Positions 26,385 to 34,533 are shown, counted from the first letter of the stretch. The stretch: 38,757 nucleotides of DNA from Halobacteriales archaeon SW_5_70_135 (GCA_003022865.1 PXSK01000022.1:1-38757), one strand, 5' to 3'. Numbers and translations: made by a program. The notes: a model not told the origin generated them from the sequence alone.

Positions 26385-29300
26385 TCAGTTGGAGCCGGAG
26401 CTGGGCCACTGACCGTCGCCGTTGTACGCCTGGATGACGTCCGTCACCGTACCGAACTCCGTGATACGGTCGTCGCTGTCGTCGTTGTAGGCGTTGATCA
26501 CCGCCACGACCTCGTTGAAGTCGATCTCGCCGTTGACTTCGCCACCGTTGGCGCCGTCGAACTGCGACTCGAGGTCGCTGGAGGTCTGTTCCTCGATGGT
26601 GATCGCCTGCTGGTCGATCTCACCGGCCACCTGGGTCAGCACCGCCAGCAGCTGGTCACCGGTCTCCCGGTTATCCGACACGTTAATCGAGACGGTGACG
26701 TCCTTGGTCTCGCCCGGACCCAGGGTCACCGACCCCGTACCGTTCCGTGCCGTCGTGCCGCCACGCAGCTCGACGGACAGCGCGCGGTCCACAGGGGTGA
26801 CGACGTTGTTGTTCTGCAGTTCGACCTCGACGTCGATCTGCTCGCCCTGCTCGGCCGTCTGGGGTGTTTCGTTTTCGACGATGCTCACGTCGACACCCAG
26901 CGGCTCGGCGAACGGAATCACGACGCTGGCCTCCTGGGTCCGGTTGGGCCGGACGCCCTCCGCGATGGAGTCACCCGCGCCGTCGAAGTCCGTGTTCGCC
27001 GGGCTGATCTGCACTCCGCGCACTGTCTCGTAGGTCGCACCGACCGGGGTGCCGCTGCGGTCGGCGGGCACCCGCGGCAGCGTGTACTGCCCCGAAGCCG
27101 ACGGCGCCGAGAACGTCAGCAGCGTTAGCCCCAGGTTCGCCGCCGGCGGTTCCAGCGACACTGTGGGGAGTCCGTCTGCCTCGGTCAGGCCGTTCGAGGC
27201 GTTCACGTTGAGTTCGGTCTCGACGCTGAACCGCCGGTCGACCGCTTCCTCGGTCAAGTCGTAGCCCTTCCGCTCGATGGACCGCCCGGTGGGGCCCGTG
27301 ATGACCCAGGTAGCGTTCAGCACGTCCAGCGGCTCGTCGGCGTTCGCCAGCGCGCTGGAGTCGTTGGGCTCCAGGGTGAGCTGCTGGCCCTCGACGGTGA
27401 ACTCCTCGGTGTACACCGTCGTACTGGGCAGCGGCTGGTTCTCGTTGTCGGTGACGATGCCGGACAGCGAGCCGGTCTCGTTGATGATCACCGTCCGCAC
27501 GAACGTTGCGTTCGAGCTGTCGGTGGCCGTCACGTCGTCCCGCACCTGTGCCGTCTTGTTGACACGCACGGTCTCGGTGGTGCTCGGAGTGGGGAAGTAC
27601 ACCAGGAAGGCGGTGCCCTCGCTGGCGCCGAAGGCGGTAGTGTCATTGCTCGTGTCGATGATGATCTGGTCCTCGTTGCTCGACACGTCGTCGACCACCG
27701 AGCCGCCGATGACCGTCACGAACTCGCCCGTGATGTTGTCGTCGTTCGCGTTGGCGAACCGGGCGTCGTCGTACTCCTCGAGTTCGACGATGACCTCACC
27801 GCCGACGTTGCCTTCGGAGTCGGCAGTGTCGATGCGGATGATGTCGTACGTCTGGTTGTCACGCGCGGTCGCCTGGAACTCCGAGTCGCCAGGCTCCTCG
27901 TTGACCTCGTCGAACCGGTTGACGAGCGACGGGTCCGGCGCCGTCTTCGGATGCGTGCCCACCTGCGTGATGTTCACGCGGTCGGGGCGACGCGGCACTG
28001 GCTCCAGGTTGAAGTCCACCGTGGACTGGTTCTCCGTGCCGACGAGTTCGCCGTCCTCGTTGACGTACACGTCAGCGAAGTCCCTGTCGAAGCCGGTCTT
28101 CGTGGCGATCGCCACGTACGCACGGCCGTCCTGGAAGTCGCTGGGCAGCCGGTTCAGCTTGTACTCGCCGATCTCGTTGGTGCCGCCGGTGTTCTCGCCG
28201 TAGCTGTTGATCCAGCCGGGCGAGTCCACCGGGTTCGCACCGCGGACCGACCCGTTGTCGGTGGCGTTTGCACGCTCTTCGGTCGCCGCAAGCGTCAGGT
28301 TCGCCGTCGCATTGTAGACCTCCGGATCACCGGACCCAGTGGCGATCGGGTCGCGGGAGGTGACGTTGCGGAAGTTCTCGGAGCCGCCGTCGGCGACGCG
28401 CTGGTCGCTGGCGTTGCCGGCGTCCAGCGAGAGCTGCACGTAGTACTCCTCGGGCTCCAGCCGCGTGTGGTTGAACGCGATGCGATCGTTGTCGGTCGCG
28501 TCGATGACGGCATAGCCCGAGCCCTTCGTCACGTTGCTGGCGTTCAGCTGTTCGACCTTCCGGATGTTGGTCGTGACCTCACCGAGGCGTTCGACATCGT
28601 CCTCGGTGTCACGCGCCACACGGAGGTCGTACTCGTCGTTGTCGATGATCTGGCCGGTGTCGTTGTCGACCAGCCGGATGAAGACCGTGTCGTCGTCTTC
28701 CGAGGTGAAGTTGTAGTCGTACTTCGTGTTCGCCGCGTACCGGTCTCCGAGGACGGCGTAGACGGAGGCGTCCTCGACCGGGTCAGTCGTCGCGTCGTTG
28801 ATGACGCTACCCTGGATCGAGCCCTCGCCGCTGGAGACGAAGGACTTCGTCGCGTTCGTCGTCGGGTTCTCACCACTGTCGTTGATCGCCTCGAACTCGA
28901 TGTTCGAGGTCACCACGGTGTCGCTGGTGACCACGAAGACGGCCTGACCGTTCTGGTCGGTGACCGCCGTCGAGTTGTCACCGTCGCCGTCCACGCTGGT
29001 GTCCGGCGTGGGGAGGAACTCGATGTCGGATTCCTCGGCGGTCGCGTTGACCGCGACGTCCTCGAGCCTCTCATCGTTCTGGTCGGTGACCGTCACCGTG
29101 AACGTGTTGTTCTGGCCGACGAGCGCGGAGTCCCGCTTGGGGTCAACCTCGATTTCGACCGGGACGCGCAGGGGGTCGAGCAGGAAGTCCTGCGTCGTCG
29201 TCTTGTTGTTCTCGATCCCCGACTCTTCGCCGACGTCGACCGTGAAGCCGGGCTTGGTCGCCCGGAACTCGTAGCTGTTCGACGCCGCCGGCAGCGTGCG

Positions 29301-30476
29301 CGCGCTCGGCGGACCGAAGTTGTACCGACCGTTCGGCGCCGTGCTGACGTTCTGCCGGTAGGTACCGGACTGCAGGACTGCGGTGACCGTCGCGTTCTCG
29401 ATCTCGTTGTTGCTGGAGTCGGTCACCTCGCCCGTCAGCGAACCGGTCCGGTTCGCGCTACGCTGGGTCGTCAGCGTGTCGTACTGGAAGACCGAGTTGT
29501 TGACCTGCGTCGTCAGGAGCGCGTCGATCGTATCGGAGTCGTCGATCTGGTCGACGTTCTCGTTGAGCGAGACGCGGGCGACGACCGTCTTGACATTGGA
29601 GACGTTGCTCCCGAAGTCGACCGTCGCGTTGGTATTGCCGCCCTGGTACGGGACCCTTTCGCTTTCGAGACGCGTGTTATTGTTGTCGAAGAGCGTGACC
29701 CTCAGCGCCGTCACGGCCTCGGGGTCGACGTCTCCCTGGGTCCCGCCGCTGACGTCGGCCGAGACGTTCCGGACCTTACCGGGCGTGCCGAAGCTGACGT
29801 TCGCCACTTCGACCGAACCGCCGGCCGCGAACGGCGAACTCTGCGTGTTGTCAGTGCTGCCGCGCGGCAGCGGGTCTTCGGCCGGTTCCTGGACGTTCGC
29901 CTCGCTGCCGTTCGTGGAGTCGAACGTCCGGTCGTTGATCGCCACCGGCTCGAACCGGGCATTCTGTCTCTCACCGCTCGAGTCGTCGTACGTCACGTTG
30001 ACGCTGAGGTTCCCGGAGTTGTTGGCGTACGTCACCGTTGTGTCGACGCCGAAGCTGGTCGCGTTGGGTCCGGCGTCTCCCAGCTCGAACCTCAGTGTGT
30101 CGTCGTTACCGTCGTTGTCCGGTCCGTCGACGACTTGGATGCTCTCTTCGATGACGCCGTCGGAGTCGTTGGTCAGCGCCGTGTTCGGCGAGAGACTGCC
30201 GACGACGATGTCGCTCTCGTTGAACTCGACGAACGCAGTGTCGGCGTCACCGTCCTCCGAGGTGTTGACCGCGAACCGGAGCTGCTGGTTTTCGACCGTG
30301 TCTTCCGTTCCGACACTGTTCGGCGTCGCGTCGACGAACGAGATAGGGCCGACATTGCCGACGTTGCCCGCCTGTGCGGCCGCCGTCCCGCCGAGCGCGA
30401 CGACGCCGACGAACATCGACGTCACCATCAGTACGGAGAACACTAGCGATCCGAGTTTCTCTACACTACGACTCAT
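26385..30476 (-). CDS. Giant secreted surface glycoprotein with dockerin-like C-terminus
   Basis: The 1363-aa acidic protein has a Sec signal (FSVLMVTSMFVGVVALGGTA), more than thirty apparent N-X-S/T sequons, two carboxypeptidase-regulatory-like domains (SLTGEVTDSSNNEIENATVT; SLSGIVTDNENQPLPSTTVY), an Ig-like bacterial-type domain (VGQNNTFTVTVTDQNDERLE), and a CARDB-like stretch (QGEQIDVEVELQNNNVV). The last 64 residues form a dockerin-like pair: IDFNEVVAVINAYN and ITEFGTVTDVIQAYN. There is no PGF-CTERM tail or C-terminal membrane helix, so it must attach non-covalently or be released. It is transcribed in the same direction as the PGF-CTERM gene from a matching promoter. A Shine-Dalgarno-like GAGGTGATC precedes the start. 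Confidence 0.85.
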   Translation of the reverse strand: MSRSVEKLGSLVFSVLMVTSMFVGVVALGGTAAAQAGNVGNVGPISFVDATPNSVGTEDTVENQQLRFAVNTSEDGDADTAFVEFNESDIVVGSLSPNTALTNDSDGVIEESIQVVDGPDNDGNDDTLRFELGDAGPNATSFGVDTTVTYANNSGNLSVNVTYDDSSGERQNARFEPVAINDRTFDSTNGSEANVQEPAEDPLPRGSTDNTQSSPFAAGGSVEVANVSFGTPGKVRNVSADVSGGTQGDVDPEAVTALRVTLFDNNNTRLESERVPYQGGNTNATVDFGSNVSNVKTVVARVSLNENVDQIDDSDTIDALLTTQVNNSVFQYDTLTTQRSANRTGSLTGEVTDSSNNEIENATVTAVLQSGTYRQNVSTAPNGRYNFGPPSARTLPAASNSYEFRATKPGFTVDVGEESGIENNKTTTQDFLLDPLRVPVEIEVDPKRDSALVGQNNTFTVTVTDQNDERLEDVAVNATAEESDIEFLPTPDTSVDGDGDNSTAVTDQNGQAVFVVTSDTVVTSNIEFEAINDSGENPTTNATKSFVSSGEGSIQGSVINDATTDPVEDASVYAVLGDRYAANTKYDYNFTSEDDDTVFIRLVDNDTGQIIDNDEYDLRVARDTEDDVERLGEVTTNIRKVEQLNASNVTKGSGYAVIDATDNDRIAFNHTRLEPEEYYVQLSLDAGNASDQRVADGGSENFRNVTSRDPIATGSGDPEVYNATANLTLAATEERANATDNGSVRGANPVDSPGWINSYGENTGGTNEIGEYKLNRLPSDFQDGRAYVAIATKTGFDRDFADVYVNEDGELVGTENQSTVDFNLEPVPRRPDRVNITQVGTHPKTAPDPSLVNRFDEVNEEPGDSEFQATARDNQTYDIIRIDTADSEGNVGGEVIVELEEYDDARFANANDDNITGEFVTVIGGSVVDDVSSNEDQIIIDTSNDTTAFGASEGTAFLVYFPTPSTTETVRVNKTAQVRDDVTATDSSNATFVRTVIINETGSLSGIVTDNENQPLPSTTVYTEEFTVEGQQLTLEPNDSSALANADEPLDVLNATWVITGPTGRSIERKGYDLTEEAVDRRFSVETELNVNASNGLTEADGLPTVSLEPPAANLGLTLLTFSAPSASGQYTLPRVPADRSGTPVGATYETVRGVQISPANTDFDGAGDSIAEGVRPNRTQEASVVIPFAEPLGVDVSIVENETPQTAEQGEQIDVEVELQNNNVVTPVDRALSVELRGGTTARNGTGSVTLGPGETKDVTVSINVSDNRETGDQLLAVLTQVAGEIDQQAITIEEQTSSDLESQFDGANGGEVNGEIDFNEVVAVINAYNDDSDDRITEFGTVTDVIQAYNGDGQWPSSGSN

Positions 30477-30483
30477 GTTGTCC

Positions 30484-30492
30484 GATCACCTC
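30484..30492 (-). promoter_or_regulatory. Shine-Dalgarno site of the 1363-aa glycoprotein gene
   Basis: GAGGTGATC on the minus strand is complementary to the archaeal 16S rRNA 3' end and sits 7 nt before ATG 30476. It is unusual here because most genes in the window look leaderless. It agrees with a long leader transcript. Confidence 0.6.
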
Positions 30493-30512
30493 TGTTGTGT
30501 GTTGTTGGGGGA

Positions 30513-30593
30513 TCATCTGTACCACGCGGACGAAATTCCACGTGTACGACGCTTCTCGCGGTTGAATTTTCCATGTTCTGTCTCAGCCTCCAT
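30513..30593 (-). CDS. Upstream leader ORF 2 (26 codons) of the glycoprotein gene
   Basis: ATG 30593 begins a 26-aa frame, MEAETEHGKFNREKRRTR and onward, ending in TGA 36 nt before the main start. It is Arg/Lys-rich like leader ORFs 1 and 3 and shares the first 13 nt (ATGGAGGCTGAGA) with leader 3. It lies 33 nt after the shared promoter core. Whether it is translated is unknown. Confidence 0.4.
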   Translation of the reverse strand: MEAETEHGKFNREKRRTRGISSAWYR

Positions 30594-30626
30594 TAGGCGA
30601 GGTCACAGTTGTGCCTCACATGCATG

Positions 30627-30645
30627 ATTTAAATATTTTCTGTAA
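30627..30645 (-). promoter_or_regulatory. Shared promoter core, copy 2
   Basis: On the minus strand TTACAGAAAATATTTAAAT is identical to copy 1 at 26166-26184. Directly upstream is GTCGTCTGACGG (30646-30657), a 12-nt element also found at 26254-26265. The predicted leader of the glycoprotein mRNA is about 125 nt. Confidence 0.75.
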
Positions 30646-30882
30646 CCGTCAGACGACCCGAAGGGCGGCTCAGCGGGCAGTAGCGGAGCGCTCAAGCCGC
30701 CGCAGCGTCCTGGCCTTGACATGCGTTACCACCGTTTCGTCGGACGGGGGGTATCCGCCCGACGGACGTGTGTGCCGCTGCGCCCGGTCGGCAGCGGCAG
30801 TGAAACCAGCGGACCACCGTGTTTCAGACGGGAGCGACCCGGCCGGCGGACACTTGTCCGTCGACTCCGAACGGGGACCACC

Positions 30883-31410
30883 CATGCCGGAGTCACAGGA
30901 CGTGACGACTCGTCGTCTCTCTCCGGGCACCGCCACCTGATCGCGGTCGTCCTCGTCGCCGTCGGGACCGACGCGTAGTCGACGATCGACGTGGCGGTGC
31001 TCGGCACGGGCGTCGACACGACCATCCGCGACTGGAGGGCGCGCTCGCCGGGGTGTGAACACGACGGGCGAGGAGACGACGTACGGGCTGTCGACCGCCG
31101 AGGACGGCGTCGGCCACGGCACCTTCGTTACGGGGATCGCCGCCGCCGGGGACGACACCGGACCCGTCGGCGTCTCGCGTGGCGTTGACCTGTACGCGGT
31201 GAAGGTGCTAGATAGCGATCGGGGCAAACTCAGCGACCTCGTCGAGGGGATCGACGCTATCGTCGCATCGAGGGAGCCGGTGACGTCCGACGACCTGGTC
31301 GCCGCCATCCAGCACTACGACACCGGAGCGACCGTCCCGGCACGGACGAGCAGGTCACGGTCCAAGACGTCGTCGACCTGATCGGGCGGTACAACGCCCG
31401 GTCCCGCTGA
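30883..31410 (+). pseudogene. Decayed subtilisin-like (S8) serine protease with dockerin-like tail
   Basis: Pieces of a secreted subtilase lie in two frames. A start (MPESQDVTTRRLSPG) and a signal-like LIAVVLVAVG are followed by IDVAVLGTGVD, where the catalytic Asp of the usual DTGVD has become Gly. After a shift comes DGVGHGTFVTGIAAAGDDTG with the catalytic His, then VDLYAVKVLDSDRGKLSDLV. The Asn and Ser motifs are missing, so a large internal deletion is likely. The tail VTSDDLVAAIQHYDTGATVP, then after another shift VTVQDVVDLIGRYN, is a dockerin-like repeat pair similar to that of the neighbouring 1363-aa glycoprotein. The product cannot be an active protease. Confidence 0.65.
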
Positions 31411-31483
31411 GGCCCGTACGGCGGCGTGATCCTCCGAGCGACCCGACGCCGTCAAGCGACGTGCGGTAGTCCGGGACGAACAT

Positions 31484-31567
31484 TTATGTCCGTGTAGCAG
31501 TTACTGATCGATATCGCCCGGTTCGGAGGCGGTCGAGAAGTATCCGACCAAGTGTCTCAGCCTCCAT
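31484..31567 (-). other. Orphan leader ORF 3 (MEAE type)
   Basis: ATG 31567 begins with the same 13 nt as leader 2 (ATGGAGGCTGAGA) and encodes 27 residues (MEAETLGRILLDRLRTGRYR and onward) to a TAA. No surface-protein gene follows on this strand. The converging subtilase remnant lies there instead. GTCTGACGG occurs about 77 nt upstream, but the 19-nt promoter core is missing. It looks like the remains of a third copy of the leader module. Nothing else is evident in the 31411-31774 gap. Confidence 0.4.
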
Positions 31568-31631
31568 CGTGGCCGTCAAGGCCACGAATTCTACACTTGC
31601 ATCGTCCCACATGCTTTGTGAAACAGCACGG

Positions 31632-31649
31632 CTGACGGTCGACCGTCAG
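31632..31649. promoter_or_regulatory. Perfect 18-bp palindrome overlapping the GTCTGACGG element
   Basis: CTGACGGTCGACCGTCAG reads the same on both strands. Half of it is the CCGTCAGAC element found upstream of both intact surface genes, so it may be a doubled operator site. Confidence 0.45.
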
Positions 31650-31774
31650 ACACGCATTAACGAGTGTGGCGTCGCTCCCGTCGGCGTCGCCACACGTCTC
31701 CACGCGGTGATAGGTTCGGAGTATCGGGCGGTGGCTGCCCCGTCGCGTGCCGGCAGTCGTGACGGCGACCCGGG

Positions 31775-32300
31775 CTACCGGGAGTGAACGGCCCACGCGA
31801 CGCCGACGGCGAGTGCGGCGCCGACGGGGAGTGACCGCTCGCCGACCCGGTCGAGGCCGACGGTCACCTGGAGGCGAACGAGGTCGGCGAGCACGAGTAG
31901 ACCGGCAGTGAGGCGGGGGTCGTCCCGGTCGGCGACGACCGACAGCGTCGCGCTCCCGACGGCCAGGGCGTACAGTTTTGTGGCGACGGGCCAGGCCTAC
32001 AGCCTCGTGGGGAGACTCCGGAAGCCCGTCGTGTACATCGTCAGGTACGTGCACAGGTCGGCGAGACGCCAGGGATTCGAGTTCAAGCCCCCACGAGAGC
32101 AGGACGTCGACGCCGGTCGGGTAGACCACCACCGTCCACGGCAGCAGGCCCAGCGCCAGCACCGCGGCCAGCTTCGACCGTGCGCGGTCGCCGGAGAGTC
32201 GCGGAGCGGCGCCTGCGGTCGTCTCCGCGGCACTCGCCGCGTTCCGGCCGTCGGGGACCGGCCGCTCGGCGTTGTGGGGGCCGTCGAGACGGGCGAGTCA
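31775..32300 (-). pseudogene. Haloarchaeal small membrane protein gene, frameshift plus nonsense codon
   Basis: The minus strand reads LALGLLPWTVVVYPTGVDVL then LSWGL. With one extra base removed it continues NSNPWRLADLCTYLTMYTTG and FRSL, hits an in-frame TAG at 31997-31999, then continues in the same frame with AWPVATKLYALAVGSATLSV through further hydrophobic helices to a final TAG at 31775-31777. The PWTVVVYP/TNPWRL/AWPV.LYALA pattern resembles a halobacterial membrane family that I recall as TIGR04206, described as lying near archaeosortase A; I could not check this. No start codon is clear, since the frame is closed upstream near 32300. Confidence 0.5.
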
Positions 32301-32396
32301 TCGATCGGCGTCACCGCCGGCGTCGGTGGCCCATATGGGCGTCGACCAGGTAGCCAGGTCGAGACGGGCGAGTCGGCGGTCGGCGTCACCGCCGGA
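32283..32396. repeat. Imperfect 38-bp direct repeat, 76 bp apart
   Basis: The string gtcgagacgggcgagtc, a 5-nt variable part, then tcggcgtcaccgccgg occurs at 32283-32320 and again at 32359-32396. The second copy includes the stop codon of the DRG GTPase gene, so a short duplication of that gene's 3' boundary probably occurred. Confidence 0.55.
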
Positions 32397-33498
32397 GGAC
32401 GATCTTCAGCACGTCCTCGTCCTCGAGGACGTGGTCATCGCCGACCTGCTGGCGCTCGTGGTCGGCGCTGGGGCCGGTGACGCGGGCGAAACGGAGCCGC
32501 TCGCGGAACCGCCCGCCGAGCTTCCGGCAGGCCGCCTCGACCGTCGACCCAGCGCGCAGCACGAGCGGCTCCTCCCGGTCGACGCCGCGGCCGGGCTTGT
32601 CCATGTACACCCGAATGAGTCCCAGTTCGTCCCAGAGTCGCCGCTTCAGCGCGTCCAGACCCTTCCGCTCCTCGGCGCTGATGAAGGTGACCTCGTCGGG
32701 GTCGAGGTCGCGCTCTCGCAGTTCCTCGTTGACCGTGTCGAGGTACGAGGGGTCGATGAGGTCGGCCTTGTTGACGGCGACGATCGAGGGGATGTACTCG
32801 CGGTTGTCCATCACGCCGTCGATGAGGCGGTCGACCCCGACCCGCTCGCCGATCGTCACGTCGGCGTTGACGTAGCCGTTCTCGCGCAGTACCCCCTTGA
32901 TCGTCTCCTCGTCCAGCGCCAGGTCGACCGATGCCGTCACCTCGATCCCGCCTTTCCCCTTGCGCGTGACCGACACCCGTGGCGGCTCTCGGTCCAGTCG
33001 CACCTTGTTCGCGCGCAGCTCCTCGCGCAGGCGGTCGTACTGCTGGATCTCGAACGGCGACAGCAGAAAGAGCACGAGATCCGCGGAGCGAACCACGGAC
33101 AGCACCGCCTTCCCGCCGCCGCGCCCGGCCGCCGCCCCCTCGATCAGCCCGGGCACGTCGAGCAGCTGGACGTTCGCGCCGTTGTACTGCAGCATCCCCG
33201 GGTTGACGTCGAGCGTGGTGAACTCGTACGAGCCCGTCTCGCTCTCGGCGTTGGTCAGGGCGTTGAGGAGGGTGGACTTGCCGACGCTCGGGAAGCCGAC
33301 CAGCGCTACCGTGGCGTCGCCGTGTTTCTCGACGGCGTAGCCGCCTCCGCCGCCGCTTGACTGCTGGCGGCGCTCGAGTTCCTCCTTCTTCTCGGCGAGC
33401 TTCGCCTTCAGGCGACCGATGTGGGCCTCCGTGGACTTGTTGTACGGCGTCGTCCGTATCTCCTCGCGGATCTCCTCGATCTCCTCCTCCAAGCCCAT
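32386..33498 (-). CDS. DRG-family GTPase (OBG/TGS type)
   Basis: The 370-aa protein is a developmentally-regulated GTP-binding protein homologue. It has an N-terminal coiled coil (HIGRLKAKLAEKKEELERRQ), a G1 loop GFPSVGKST at about 68-76, G2 in YEFTTLDVNPG, G3 DVPGLIEGAAAGRGGGKAVL, G4 VNKADL, G5 ISAEERKGL, and a C-terminal TGS domain (LIRVYMDKPGRGVDREEPLV and ADHERQQVGDDHVLEDEDVL). DRGs bind ribosomes and are thought to act in translation. A GGAGAGGAG purine tract directly before ATG 33498 is a likely ribosome-binding site. Confidence 0.95.
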   Translation of the reverse strand: MGLEEEIEEIREEIRTTPYNKSTEAHIGRLKAKLAEKKEELERRQQSSGGGGGYAVEKHGDATVALVGFPSVGKSTLLNALTNAESETGSYEFTTLDVNPGMLQYNGANVQLLDVPGLIEGAAAGRGGGKAVLSVVRSADLVLFLLSPFEIQQYDRLREELRANKVRLDREPPRVSVTRKGKGGIEVTASVDLALDEETIKGVLRENGYVNADVTIGERVGVDRLIDGVMDNREYIPSIVAVNKADLIDPSYLDTVNEELRERDLDPDEVTFISAEERKGLDALKRRLWDELGLIRVYMDKPGRGVDREEPLVLRAGSTVEAACRKLGGRFRERLRFARVTGPSADHERQQVGDDHVLEDEDVLKIVLRR

Positions 33499-33665
33499 CT
33501 CTCCTCTCCGGATGCGCTCGCGGGCGACGAAAAGACTTCCCTTCCGCGCGGGCGACCAGCGTGCGGATGCGTTCGTGTCGTCTCGTTCGATCCCGGTGCG
33601 CAGGCCCAGGAAGCGTCCGGCTGCTCTGAGTCCTCTCCGAGACTCTTGATCCCGTTGCTGTGACT

Positions 33666-34020
33666 CGGAAAGCCCCCGTTCAGCTGTGGGCTCGTCGTGA
33701 CGCAGGCATCGCAGGGAGCGAACGAAGTGAGTGACCGAGGAGCGCAGCGAGCGAGCTGCCTACAGCCGGACGGTCCCTTTTCAGTCCCACCCGGCCGCAC
33801 CGCTGCCTCGCCTTTCCCGGCCGCTTCACTCGCTGCGCTCGTGAGAACCTCGCGCGTCACTCGCGCGCCGTGCGGCAGGCTGCGCCCGGTCGACACTGTG
33901 AGGGCAGAGAGGCGCGACGCGCCTCTAGAAGTCGGGCAGCGGAGCCGCCCGGGACGCCGAGGGCTTCGCGAGTCATCCCGGCGAGATCGGGAGTGAGTAG
34001 GTCCGAGAGCGCGCCGAGAG
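33666..34020 (+). repeat. Gene-free dispersed repeat element, copy B
   Basis: The gap between the DRG gene and the MBL pseudogene contains, in the same order and orientation as 5386-6040: ggaaagcccccg (about 33667), cagtcccaccc plus ccgcaccgctgcctcgcc (33774-33830), cctcgcgcgt...gcggcaggctgcgcccggtcga (33847-33893) and cgccgagggcttcg (33955-33968). It is about half the length of copy A. No coding frame is convincing here. Confidence 0.55.
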
Positions 34021-34030
34021 ACGAGAACGG

Positions 34031-34533
34031 TCACCCGGTGAGTTCCGCGTCGGCGATCATCGCCAGTCGGTCGCTGCCCTGCTCGGCGAAGCCGCCGTGG
34101 TAGCAGAACACGCGGTCGATCGCCAGCTCGGACAGCCGGCCCACGGAGTCGTGTGCCGCCTCTGGGCCGGCGGAGTGGCGCTCGCTCGGGCCCGGCGGCC
34201 GGCCGACCTCGCTGACGACGGTGTCGGCGGCCAGCAGCAGGCCCGCCTCGGGCAGGTGCGACAAAACGTGACCGGGCGCGTGTGGCCGGACACATGGACT
34301 TCCACATTCTGGTGGGTATGTGGAATGTGGATCGTCTCCACCGGGCCCGCACGCGTGGCGAAGCGGACGCCGTCGACGACGGCGAAGTCCATGCCGGCGG
34401 GGTCGGGGACGTTCTCGGGGTCGCTCTTCGCAGGGTCGCGGTCGTCCTCAGCGGCGGCGGGGTGAGGCGTGAGTTCGCGGTCGCCGCGCTCGAACGTCAG
34501 CGGAAGGGCGTGGACGCCGTCTGCGATTTCCAT
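34031..34533 (-). pseudogene. Metallo-beta-lactamase-fold hydrolase pseudogene
   Basis: The frame starts normally at ATG 34533 ([20 protein letters not shown]) and includes DGVRFATRAGPVETIHIP, but the whole segment carrying the HxHxDH metal motif is absent: after HPAAAEDDRDP the sequence jumps to the region just before GVRFATRAGP. A further 2-nt insertion near 34275 shifts the frame. The other frame then gives HAPGHVLSHLPEAGLLLAAD and IDRVFCYHGGFAEQGSDRL to a stop at 34031, the normal end of the family. Deletion plus frameshift make an active enzyme impossible. Confidence 0.75.

Noticed and set aside
27951-30446. An 831-codon plus-strand frame opposite the giant glycoprotein gene
   Set aside because: Long antisense frames arise from GC-rich third positions. 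The minus-strand product has signal peptide, sequons and domains; the plus one has none.
31484-31567. Leader ORF 3 as the start of a real gene
   Set aside because: After its TAA the next ATG frame (about 42 codons) is Arg/Gly-rich and antisense to the subtilase remnant, with no recognisable product.
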